64,000 bases of DNA from Tetracentron sinense. Lineage: Eukaryota > Streptophyta > Magnoliopsida > Trochodendrales > Trochodendraceae. The position numbers were made by a program, and so were the translations under genes. The notes under the pieces are model-generated. The model did not search any database, had not been told where the DNA came from, and saw nothing but the letters and a program-made list of their open reading frames with translations. This document shows, one piece after another, positions 29,806-39,178 of the stretch; within the stretch, counting starts at the first letter, position 1, and each line of letters starts with the position of its first letter. The stretch lies in contig CM026557.1 in assembly GCA_015143295.1 (NCBI GenBank), forward strand, positions 25,515,760 through 25,579,759, in the 5' to 3' direction.

Positions 29806-31949
29806 TGTAACGACCCCAAATCCTACTAAGGCTAAAATAGGACTTTGGAATCGTTACGTTACTTAAACCTGCTTAAAACCATGCATACAAGGCTACTACA
29901 CGAGTCTTCAAAAATGAGGATAATAAAATTTCGATATATATAAACCCAATCCAACCTGCACAAGTCTAAGGTCTATATATACAACTGACAATGAACCAAT
30001 AAGAGTCTGATACACAACCATAAAAGTCTACTGAGCAACATCCTCTAAAAGTCAATTACAAAACTCTCTCAAAGAAAGGAAATGTAAACTAAGAGGTGTA
30101 GCCGCCCAAGTCTCCGGCTCCCTCCTCAGAAGGCTCACCTTCACCTCCTTCCTCAATGTATGTTTCCTCAACCCACGGCTCCACCGTGTACTCCTGCTCT
30201 AAACCTGCCAAGACAAAAGTCCGGCTGAGTACAAAGGTACTCAGTGTATATAAAATCCAATCAACAATAATAATATACCTGCACTTAGTCAGAAACATAT
30301 CCAATAGCATAATAACATAATCAGAGTGCGGAAGAACTTGTGCGCATATACATCATATCATCACCTTGACTCGTGTACTTGTGAGAATCTTAGACTTGGA
30401 AGACAATACACTTATGAGTTGCTTATGCTTATGAGACCACGTGCTTGTGAGATGCTTACACTTATGCTTATGCACTTATTCAGATCATACCAGGATGAGA
30501 CATGCCGTTCTTGGCGGATACGGACCATGCCTTATGCACTTATTCAGACCACACTGTAATGAGACATGCCGTTCTTGGCGGATACGGACCATGCCATGCT
30601 TATGCTTATTCAGAATGTCATACGTATGCCATGTTCATGCTTGTAGTCCATATGTGTGACTTGTGAGACTCTTATCTTAACATACACGTGCATATGTGCT
30701 TAAGTGTCGAAATTAACATTCGAGTTGGTAATTGCTTAGGTTCCGATCTCCCACCATGGAAACTCTACTATATGTCCCATACCAAATAGTTAGAGAATTC
30801 CCGGTTTGAGAGATGTTCCTCTAAGTTCTTACCTTCCCGACTATCAATTTCCATGCAAATAATTAGACATACTTAACAAACCATTCACATATACATATCT
30901 TATCATAATTCATATCGCAATTCATAATCAATTTACCACCATTTCATAAGAGTATAATGGCATTTATCCATTCAAGCCTTTTCACAAACACCTTGTGTAC
31001 GTATAATATGGATCAATTTCTCCTCTATATTTTCAAGCATTCATCAAACCATAATTCATCCATACAATCAATATATTCATCCACATCCACAAATTAATCC
31101 CATCCTCCATACATTTCTCATCCTCCATACATTCTACCCACATTTCCAATCCACATATCCATTCACATTCCCATCCATAATTAACTTATTTCATAGAAAA
31201 TTAGGGAAAATGCATCAACTATCTATTTCTACAATTCTTAGCACATCAACATTCACAAAACCTTAAAATAGAGTTGATTAGGATAGTATATCGACCTTAG
31301 GAATCCTTCCATTGGATTCAAAACGCTCCCGAGACGATTTGGAGAAGCTTCCCAAACTTTTCTTGCAATCTCCTATCAATCTCCTCCTTCTCCAAGAAAA
31401 CCCTCTCAAAACCCTAGGGTTTCTCCCCCTTTTTGCCAAATTAGGTTAGAACTAAGTGGAGTATTTTAATATTTCGAGTAGGACCCCCTATTTATAGCCC
31501 CAAGGTCTGAGAACGAAAAGACCAAAAAACCCATACTAAAAATCAGCAAAAACACGAAGGACCGAGCGATCGGTGGTAATGACCGAGCGATCGGTTGTCT
31601 ACCGATCGATCGGTGTTTATGACCGGGCGATCGGTCAAAAACACACTCTCTGGAAAATTTCCCCATACAAAATTTTGGACCAGTCAATAGATACCGATCG
31701 ATCGGTTTTGGACTGATCGATCGCTGGTTCTGACCGAGCGATCGGTTCCTGCAGGTTTTGACTCCCTTTACTGTTTTGGCCATAACTTTTGACTCGTTCG
31801 TCGGATTTTGACGATTCAACTTGCGTTGGATTCGTCTCTCGAAAATGAACATTTCTGGCGTTTTAGAATTTCCAATTTCCACTTAATTTATAGACCAAAA
31901 TACCCTTAATGCAATGCACTAAAAACATGAAAAGATTCGGGTCTCTACA
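29806..31949 (-). repeat. 5' LTR of the 22.7-31.9 kb gypsy element
   Basis: Almost identical to 22,658-24,803. The primer-binding site is directly left of it (about 29,790-29,802). Palindrome array 31,559-31,746; TATA box about 31,488-31,496 on the minus strand. Confidence 0.96.
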
Positions 31950-33048
31950 TCAAGCTTTTCCAAATAAGGAGAGGATCTCCATCAATTGTGTTGGTTCATC
32001 CAAATTTGCTTTCATAAAAATCATGCAATCTTCTACAAATAAAAGATGTGATAAAATGGGGGCATTTCGAGCTACTTGGATTCCACTGAGCTGACCCTGA
32101 TTCAAAGCTCGTTGCAGAAGACCCGATAAAGCTTTGGCATACAGGAGAAATACATAGGAGGAGAGGGGGTCTCCCTATCAAAGACCCCGTGAAGGAGTGA
32201 TACGGCCTTTTGGCTCACCATTTATAACCACTGCGTAAGAGACCGAGGTAATGCATTGCTTTATCATGTTGATCCAAATGTTCCCGAAACCCAGCTTCTC
32301 CATGAGAGCAAAGATGAACGTCCATTCGACCCTATCATAAGCACATCCAAGATCCAATTTTATTGACATTACTCGCTCCTTTCCTTTCTTTCTCTTGAGG
32401 TAGTGATTGACCTCATGGTTGATAAGAATATTTTCTATAATCTACCGTCCCCTGATAAATGCAACTTGGGCTGGATTGACAATGTGCTGAAGAATCCCGC
32501 TTAGCCGGTTGGCTAGAATTTTGGATATTGTACACAACATTATATAAACTGATTGGGCGGTAGTGATTCAGATTCTCTAGATTTTTAACCTTTGGGATCA
32601 ACACAATGTGTGTGAGATTTAGCTGTTTCAGAAGGAAGCCCTTTCTGAAGAATTGTTTGACTGCCGTGCAAAGATCCTCACCCACAATCCCCCAATGTTT
32701 TTGATAGAAAAACCCAGGCATACCATCTGGGTCTGGGGTTCTTAAAGGGCCAATCTGGAATACTGCTTCCTTATTTCTTCACTTGAGACATCACAAATGA
32801 GATCGGAATTCATTTGGTCAGTAACTATGGGTTGAAGCATTGAGAGAACCTCCGGAATGTTCACAGGTTGAGTATCACAGGTTGAGTAGACGTATAAAGC
32901 TCCCGAAAGGGATTTAGGACAAGTTCTTCAATGGCTTGATCAGTCTGAATCCACCTACCGGCGTCATTCTGAATTTGTTTTATACGATTCTTTTGCCAAC
33001 GATGGATAGCTGTGGTATGAATGAAACACATGTTCTGATCTCCGAGTG

Positions 33049-34239
33049 CTAGCCAATCAACCCTTGATTTTTGCCTCCTTCCTGCATGCAGGCAGGATCA
33101 AGCTCTTTTGTTAGGGAAAAAAGAACATTTCTGTTATACCTGCCATTACTCCCCATTTGCAGATCTGAAATCTGGTTCTTTATACTTGAAATTCGTTGGG
33201 GCAGGTATCCAAAGTTTGTCTTTTTCCAATGAGATAAGTCAACCCGACAGTAGTTGATTCGTTGGCACAAAGAGAACATTTGGGAACCATTATAATGTTT
33301 TTTCCAAGCTGATTGAATTACCTCTATGCAACCAGGATCTAAGGTTGACATTTCCTCTAAACGGAAAACTTTTCTACGGGTATGATGTGTATCTTCGAAG
33401 CATATTAAGACGGGACTATGATCTGACCCAATGGATGGGAGAATTTGAACTGTCACATTTAGGGCTGCTGCTCTTCCAGACAGGTTAGCAAATCCACGAT
33501 TAATTCGGGCTGTTATATAGTGAGGATGTTGTCTGCGATTGGACCATATATAAGGGGATCCTTGGTATCCCAAATCCAGGAGATTTGCACTAGAAATCAT
33601 ACTTTGGAAAGGCCTGAACTGGGCTGGCGAGGGGACATTTTCTCCCCTTTTTTCGGCTACATCTAGCATATCATTAAAGTCCCCGACGCAGAGCCAAGGT
33701 TCTTGCCTGTGTTGACCCATTGCAGCTATCTTTCTCCACAAGGCTCGTCGACAATTGTTATGAGTTGGACCGTAAATACAAGACTTCTTCCAAGTCGTCA
33801 AAAGGTCATCAAATGAAACATCGATCATGTGTTGGTCAGCTGAGAGTACTGTGACAGAAGGGGCTCCTTTGAATTTTAATAGAACAATGCCCCTAGATAG
33901 ACCAACAGGGTCTACGATAATCATCGGCTCCATCAACATGGAAAGAGCTATTTTGCTAACTTTATGGCATTTATTTTTTGATTCCATGAGATCCATCAAC
34001 ATGGAAAGAGCTATTTTGCTAACTTTATGGCATTTATTTTTTGATTCCATGAGAAAAACAAAGTCTGGCCTCGATTGAGAGACTAGGTGTCGTAATATAG
34101 GAATGTCCAGGGTTTGCTCAGCTCCTGATAGTTCCAACTTAGGATTTTCCTTGTGGCTAGGATGACTGATCCTTATCAGCCATCCCAAACTTTGGATGCA
34201 CATCAGTGCTTGTGGAGAGTTGCAAATCCGGTGAAACAC
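33049..34239 (-). CDS. LINE AP-type endonuclease region, 396 codons open
   Basis: This domain nicks target DNA to prime reverse transcription. Conserved pieces are WLCVGDFNDMLD (catalytic Asp-Asn pair), the INRGFANLSGRAAALN segment and SDHSPVL (catalytic Asp-His). The N-terminal Asn and Glu motifs are partly replaced; LMESK corresponds to the usual LMETK. A perfect 63-bp tandem copy (33,929-33,991 and 33,992-34,054) repeats MESKNKCHKVSKIALSML in frame and puts 21 extra residues after the Glu motif. Confidence 0.85.
   Translation of the reverse strand: MFHRICNSPQALMCIQSLGWLIRISHPSHKENPKLELSGAEQTLDIPILRHLVSQSRPDFVFLMESKNKCHKVSKIALSMLMDLMESKNKCHKVSKIALSMLMEPMIIVDPVGLSRGIVLLKFKGAPSVTVLSADQHMIDVSFDDLLTTWKKSCIYGPTHNNCRRALWRKIAAMGQHRQEPWLCVGDFNDMLDVAEKRGENVPSPAQFRPFQSMISSANLLDLGYQGSPYIWSNRRQHPHYITARINRGFANLSGRAAALNVTVQILPSIGSDHSPVLICFEDTHHTRRKVFRLEEMSTLDPGCIEVIQSAWKKHYNGSQMFSLCQRINYCRVDLSHWKKTNFGYLPQRISSIKNQISDLQMGSNGRYNRNVLFSLTKELDPACMQEGGKNQGLIG
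33929..34054. repeat. perfect 63-bp tandem duplication in LINE endonuclease
   Basis: Two identical units starting TCCATCAACATGG and ending TTGATTCCATGAGA. The identity shows that it arose long after the LINE died. Confidence 0.95.
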
Positions 34240-34870
34240 CCAGAAACGTCACCTTCTCGGGGTTACTTCCTGTGGGAACTTGCTCATACGGTGGGGCCCG
34301 TGGGAGAAACGGTGGATGGTTCACCTTTAGGACGAAATATCCTTTTAGGTTTAGCAAATGGTCCTGTAAACGATTGACTCAGTTGGGACGCAAGGGTTGG
34401 GTAATATGGAGTAGGATATGATGGTTTTGGGTTGGCATGTGGGTCGGTGTTTGAAAAACAAGAGGTGGGTTTGGGTGGAATGGGATGTGGGTCAGGCAAA
34501 GGTAAGGAAGATGGTAGTTTTGTTTGGATATTTCTTGGTTGTGTGTGAGAGGAGTTGGACTTTTCGAAAACTATATTGATAGAAGGGTGGGTCGGCACTG
34601 AGGGGATGATTTGGATAAGATAGGGGCATCAACGGCCATATTTGTACCCGAGTCAAAACCCCATTGCTCAGATGGTAGGCTAGCTTGTAAGGATTGTCGT
34701 TTTGTCTTATCCCCACCCCAAATGGGGTTTTCAATTGGGAACTCAAAGGGAAGACAAAAGCATAATGTTAAAGTACTGATATACCATTTCTTTGAATTGG
34801 GAATGAAAAGGTAAGGAAGTTTGGGCATTAATTGCAATATTTGAGGTGTTATAATAGAATTAGGCATGTG

Positions 34871-34902
34871 GACCCCTAATACCAATTCTGGTATTAGGGG
34901 TC
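34871..34902. repeat. perfect 32-bp hairpin at LINE 5' border
   Basis: The arms GACCCCTAATACCA and TGGTATTAGGGGTC pair fully around a 4-base loop. It lies where LINE-like sequence ends, followed by GACTAG. It could be the end of another element, for example a Helitron 3' hairpin before CTAG, but the next base is not the T expected there. Confidence 0.6.
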
Positions 34903-35753
34903 GACTAGAGGATTTGCGCTCCTATACTTATACTTACTACTACTATATAGCAGTTGGTATTCACTTGACACACTCCATTGCTCTCAATTTTCTTCAAATT
35001 GGTGCCACGTGACACACCCTCCAACCAATAACTTTACTCCAAATCACCAAGAAGCTTTTATTATCCCATAATTATTACTCTGTAGGACCACTACTTTAGA
35101 TTAGGGCTTATTACCCTGATGTCCCCAACCAATCCGTTTCCCTCACGTCTCTAAGATGTCTCTCCACATTACTCTCTCCCAACCATGTTTGAAAATAACA
35201 AAAAAGAACATACGAATGTAGAACAGTAAAAAAGAGAGAGGGAAGGGAGATAAATATGGGAGTGGGTTAGAGAGGAAACTGTTCTATAGAGAAGAGGAAC
35301 GGTCTTTCCTTGGAAAAGAAAAAGAGATTTGAAAATTGTATACTTGAAAACTGAAACATTTAGTTGGAGAGATAAATGAAAGGGATAGAATTAGGTGACA
35401 TGGAATCTAAAAGTATAGAAAGAAGATCTGTGTTGGAGATAGAAATTTCTAGGAAGATCAAAAGAACAATTTGGGGTTCGGGTTATGAGTGAGGGAGAAA
35501 TAAATGATGGGAACTATTTGAGTTTTTGTAAGAAAAAGGATGACTTCGTTACTAAGAATCGTTCATTATATGGTTCAGGTATGGATCCACCGCAATCCCA
35601 CCATTCTCAGACGAAGAGTAATATAAACTAGAGTGAAGGGCCACTTGGGCCTAGGAATGGGACTCCATTTTCTGCCCAGTTAACAAATTGGAACAGCAGC
35701 TGAGGGATTTGTTCTCGCAGTCGAGTTATGTCCTCTATAACTGAAAAAATCTC
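34903..35753. other. intergenic, with Helitron-like start at about 34,918
   Basis: The first 150 bases (TCCTATACTTATACTTACTA, then TATATAGCAGTTGGTATTC and TTCAAATTGGTGCCACGTG) are similar to 45,801-45,900. The remainder is GA-rich with no recognised gene. Confidence 0.45.
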
Positions 35754-36071
35754 CTAAGGAATTGGCCTAGCTGGTAGAGTTAACATCTTGATGATCCCCT
35801 TTGAATCAGATTGGATAAGCACTGAATCCCATTTGTGCGTAATAGCAACAGAAAGCCCCAACCTAATCGCCGATGCTTCAGCTAACAGAGCTGAGCCCCC
35901 TACCAAAATAAGATCTTCTCTATGTAAATAGCTACCATTAGAACTAACCGCCACCATACTAGCCACTGCGGCAATCCCCGAAGAAATAGTAGCTCCGTCG
36001 ACATTCACTATCACCCACGAATTCGACGCCCTTCGCTCAACCATCACTGAATCTTTAGAAAATCTGGGCAA
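35754..36071 (-). mobile_element. RNase H domain fragment of a second LINE
   Basis: The open frame contains NSWVIVNVDGATI (first catalytic Asp of the RVT_3-type RNase H), LLAEASAIRLGLSVA (Glu helix) and SVLIQSDSKGIIKML (third Asp). Such domains end plant LINE ORF2 proteins and also occur alone as LINE debris. It differs from the RNase H at 11.7-12.2 kb, so it is another copy. Confidence 0.7.
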
Positions 36072-36182
36072 ATTGGACAGGTTTAAATTCCCTCCATGTG
36101 TATCATGGTAGTTTTGGGACCAAATGCTTTAAAACCTGTGTGGCCTGGCATATGAGTTCTAAAATAAACTATAACAGAGTTT

Positions 36183-36418
36183 GTCTTTCTCCCAATCTCA
36201 ACCTGAGAAGAGAGATACATTGTAGTCATATTTATAATAACCTTATTGTATCAGTTACAAAGATTACAGTAATGGAAAAGAAGATATAATAGGAATATTA
36301 CAGCAATTGAAAGAGAGAGATTATAGGAGATTTGATTGCAATTTATACATTGTTATATGAGCTGGTGATTGCATTAATCTTGGGACAGATTGCAAGGATC
36401 TTGGGACAGTCTATTACA
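36183..36418 (-). repeat. 3' LTR of copia element
   Basis: The minus strand begins TGTAATAGACTGTCCC next to a TGAGGGGC polypurine end. The partner at 43,328-43,581 has an extra TTGGGACAG unit. Confidence 0.85.
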
Positions 36419-36419
36419 G

Positions 36420-36628
36420 CCCCTCAGGCTGACTGTTCGCTCGCGGATGGAAAGCTTGGCTTGAAGGAATTTGAATCTGTGAGAGGAGAGACCTTTGGTA
36501 AAAATATTGGCAATCTGATCTTTGGAAGTGACAAATTGAACTTCAAGATCTTTTTGAACGACTTTTTCCCGTACATAATGGTAATCAATTTCTATGTGCT
36601 TCGTGCGTGCATGAAAAATAGGATTAGA
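36420..36628 (-). CDS. copia RNase H C-terminus (downstream of the gypsy insert)
   Basis: It reads [20 protein letters not shown], then [15 protein letters not shown] and FLQAKLSI, the standard end of copia Pol. It belongs with the Pol region at 39,179-43,258 on the other side of the inserted gypsy fragment. Confidence 0.9.
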
Positions 36629-36683
36629 TTTCAGTACGGCTTTTCATCCCCAGACTGATGGTCAGACAGAGCGTGTCAACCAA

Positions 36684-37441
36684 GTGATAGAAGATATGCT
36701 AAGGGCGTGTATCTTGGATTTCAAAGGTAGTTGGGAAGATCATTTGTCTTTAGTGGAGTTTGCTTACAATAATAGCTACCGTGCCAGTATTGGTATGGCA
36801 CCGTATGAAGCTCTGTATGGTAGACCTTGTCGATCGCCAATTTGTTGGGCAGAAGTGGGTGATAGTAGTTTACTTGGACCCGAATTGGTTCGTGAGACTA
36901 CAGAGAAGGTGGCTGTGATCAGAGAGCGGTTATGTACTGCTCAGAGTAGACAAAAGAGTTATGCAGACCGTCGAAGGAGAAGTTTGGAATTTGCTGTTGG
37001 TGATCATGTTCTTCTAAGGTTTCACCAATGAAAGGTGTCGTGAGATTCGGAAAGAAGAAAGCAAAGTTATCACCTAGATTCATTGGACCTTTCGAAATCT
37101 TGGATCGGATTGGAGTTGTGGCTTACCGACTTGCTTTGCCACCTAGTTTGTCAGGTGTGCATAATGTCTTTCACGTGTCTATGTTGAGAAAGTACGTGAG
37201 AGATGAGTCACACACGATCAATTTCAGCACCTTAGAGTTGAGACCGGACGCTTCGTATGTCGAAAAGCCGGTTCTTATTCTTGATCGAATGGTGAAGCAA
37301 TTACGTGCCAAGTCGATCTCGTTAGTAAAAATTCAGTGGAATCATCATGACGAGGATGAAGCCTCCTGGGAGCCGGAATCGGAAGTGAGAAAGAAGTATC
37401 CACATCTTTTCCCATCCGAGGTACGTCAATTTCGAGGATGA
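36684..37441 (+). CDS. gypsy integrase C-terminal part and chromodomain-like tail
   Basis: It contains [31 protein letters not shown], the [15 protein letters not shown] basic segment, [26 protein letters not shown] and the tail [16 protein letters not shown]. It is the 3' end of pol in the inserted gypsy fragment. Confidence 0.88.
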
Positions 37442-37463
37442 AATTTTTCTAAGGAGGGTAGAA

Positions 37464-39168
37464 TGTAGCGGCCCTAATTTCTTTTGGATAAATGGTTAAA
37501 TTAAATAATATGTGTAAGGGTATTTTAGTATTTTGATTCCAGCGTTTTCCATAATGTTAAACTAAATCAAGTTTGAGTAGCTTTAATCCGGATAGCCTAA
37601 AGTGTAGAGACAAACAAAGTAATGGTATTTTTGTAAATTTGCATGTAGGGTTAGTATAAATAAAAAGCTAAGCCTAATTAAAGAGGAAAAAAACCTAATT
37701 TTGGGAAGAGAACGTGCTTGGAGGCTTGAGGAGTTTTGCTCTTTGGAAGAAGAGGATCTAGTGCTGCTGAAGGATTCGGGCATGTCAAACCTTCCATTTT
37801 TTTTGTTAGTGCAGCCATAAGTCTCCAAGGAGATTCCAAGTTAATTGAAATCTAAGGCAAGTAGACTTCCTCCATTAGTATTTGAAGTTATTGTTAGCAT
37901 TACCCATTGGATAGAAAATGATAGAACTAGATTGGAACGTGCATATGCATGTAGAGCTCCTCATTTGTATCTTGACCATGATATGATGTTTATGCATACT
38001 TTGGAGTGTTTCATTGAGTATGAATTTGACATGGTTAATACATTGATTTAATATATCCATGTTTGATAGAATTCTTAGTTTTTACAGCATGTGTTATTTG
38101 TGATATTTAATCCTAATATACCTTTGAATGCATGCAATATTTGGTATAATTACAGTTTTTACAGCATGTGTTATTTATTATGTTGATTTTGATATATCAT
38201 TAGATGCATGTCTTATGATTATTGATTTTACTACATGTTTTAATTATGTTATGTTGGCATTTGAATGTGATGGCTATGAGTATGTATACTATTGTATTGA
38301 TGCCTATGTTAAGACATGCACATGCCAAGACCACAACAAATCAATAAGATTACAAATAATAAATAAATAAAGAAACTTGGCAGGGTTTCTTATGGGGGAA
38401 AGTTGTGTACGACCTCCATAAATGGGGTCCTTGGGCGAAGTTGTGTACAACCCCAGGATTGGGGAATAGGGTGCCGTTATGTACAAGCCTGAATTCTCAA
38501 TTGGGTGATCCAAGAGTGTGATCCCAAGTGATGGTTGATTGGATGCCGTTGTGTACAAATCCAATTTTCCATGTTGTGATGGATACCGGGTGTCGTAGTG
38601 TACAAGCCCGAGTTTTCATCTGGGTGAGCTATGAGCCACCCTAATTCTTATCATTTAGGTGGGATATGTTATACTCCAATTGTAATAAATGAAAATGATA
38701 ATTAGATAACAGAAATAAGCTATTCTGTAACTAATTGTTGATTACCAGCTTAGCTATGCAAAGTGACTTGATGATTGCTATGAATCATTGCATACACTCC
38801 CTAGATAATTGCGTGTGCACCTAATGGATGAAATCTCTTGTTGAGCTGTGAGCTCACCCTTGTTTATGTCATCATTTTCAGGAAGTGTCCGAGGAGAGTA
38901 AAGACTATTAGTGGAGCTCAATAGTAGGAACTTAGTTGTTTTCTTCTTGCTTTGTGAGTGAATTTGTAGCGAGACTCCATTGTGTTAAACACTTAATTTC
39001 TTTGATTTAGCACTTTTATTACAGAGAGTTTTAGTTATGCTCATTTCTAATTCCAGTTTGAATTAGTTATAAATGGTAATTCCATTCCTTGTTTATGTCC
39101 TCTCGGCTCATGCTCGGGATCTGCACGATAATGAGTTATTATGTGTGTATGGTCTTGAGGGCGTGACA
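37464..39168 (+). repeat. gypsy 3' LTR, 1,705 bp
   Basis: It starts TGTAGCGGCCC after the polypurine tract and ends GAGGGCGTGACA. At 38,400-38,640 it carries four diverged units of about 60 bases with GTGCCGTTNTGTACAA. An acceptor-like TTTTCAG followed by GAAGTGTCCGAGGAGAG lies about 250 bases from the end, the position of the acidic frame in the other LTRs. Confidence 0.88.
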
Positions 39169-39178
39169 TGTTGTCACA

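Larger units (their letters stand above)
22658..31949 (-). mobile_element. Ty3/gypsy, Tekay-type chromovirus, nearly whole (9.29 kb)
   Basis: Two LTRs of 2,146 and 2,144 bp flank gag, protease, reverse transcriptase, RNase H, integrase and a chromodomain-like tail, all on the minus strand. The primer-binding site TGGTATCAGAGC lies next to the right (5') LTR and the polypurine tract AAGGGGGGGAGGA next to the left (3') LTR. The LTRs differ by about nine substitutions and one tiny indel by eye (about 0.4 percent), so the insertion is probably a few hundred thousand years old or less. The coding part looks almost intact, with about two or three breaks. It sits in LINE sequence, with an imperfect 5-bp duplication (agaag left, tcaag right). 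Confidence 0.96.
31955..34900 (-). mobile_element. LINE, 5' part: ORF1 end, endonuclease, reverse transcriptase
   Basis: From right to left on the minus strand: a Pro/Ser-rich ORF1 remnant (about 34,900-34,250), the AP-endonuclease domain (34,239-33,049) with PDFVFLMESK, WLCVGDFNDMLDVAEKRG and IGSDHSPVLI, a linker, then reverse transcriptase with TKNLENLN-type HYRPISLYN, AYDRVEWTFIF, GDPLSSYVFL and LSHLLFVEDCMIFM. The catalytic FADD box reads FVED and there are several stops, so it is dead. A 63-bp tandem duplication lies in the endonuclease. The element is L1-like with RNase H, as common in plants. It is broken at 31,954 by the gypsy element. Confidence 0.9.
36629..39168 (+). mobile_element. 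Ty3/gypsy (Tekay-like) 3' half inserted in the copia element
   Basis: The plus strand starts inside integrase ([20 protein letters not shown]), passes the C-terminal integrase fold ([16 protein letters not shown]) and a chromodomain-like tail ([25 protein letters not shown]), then a polypurine tract (AAGGAGGG) and one LTR. The 5' half is absent and no target duplication is seen, so it arrived or was cut down by recombination. At least one break is present in the remaining coding part. Confidence 0.9.
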
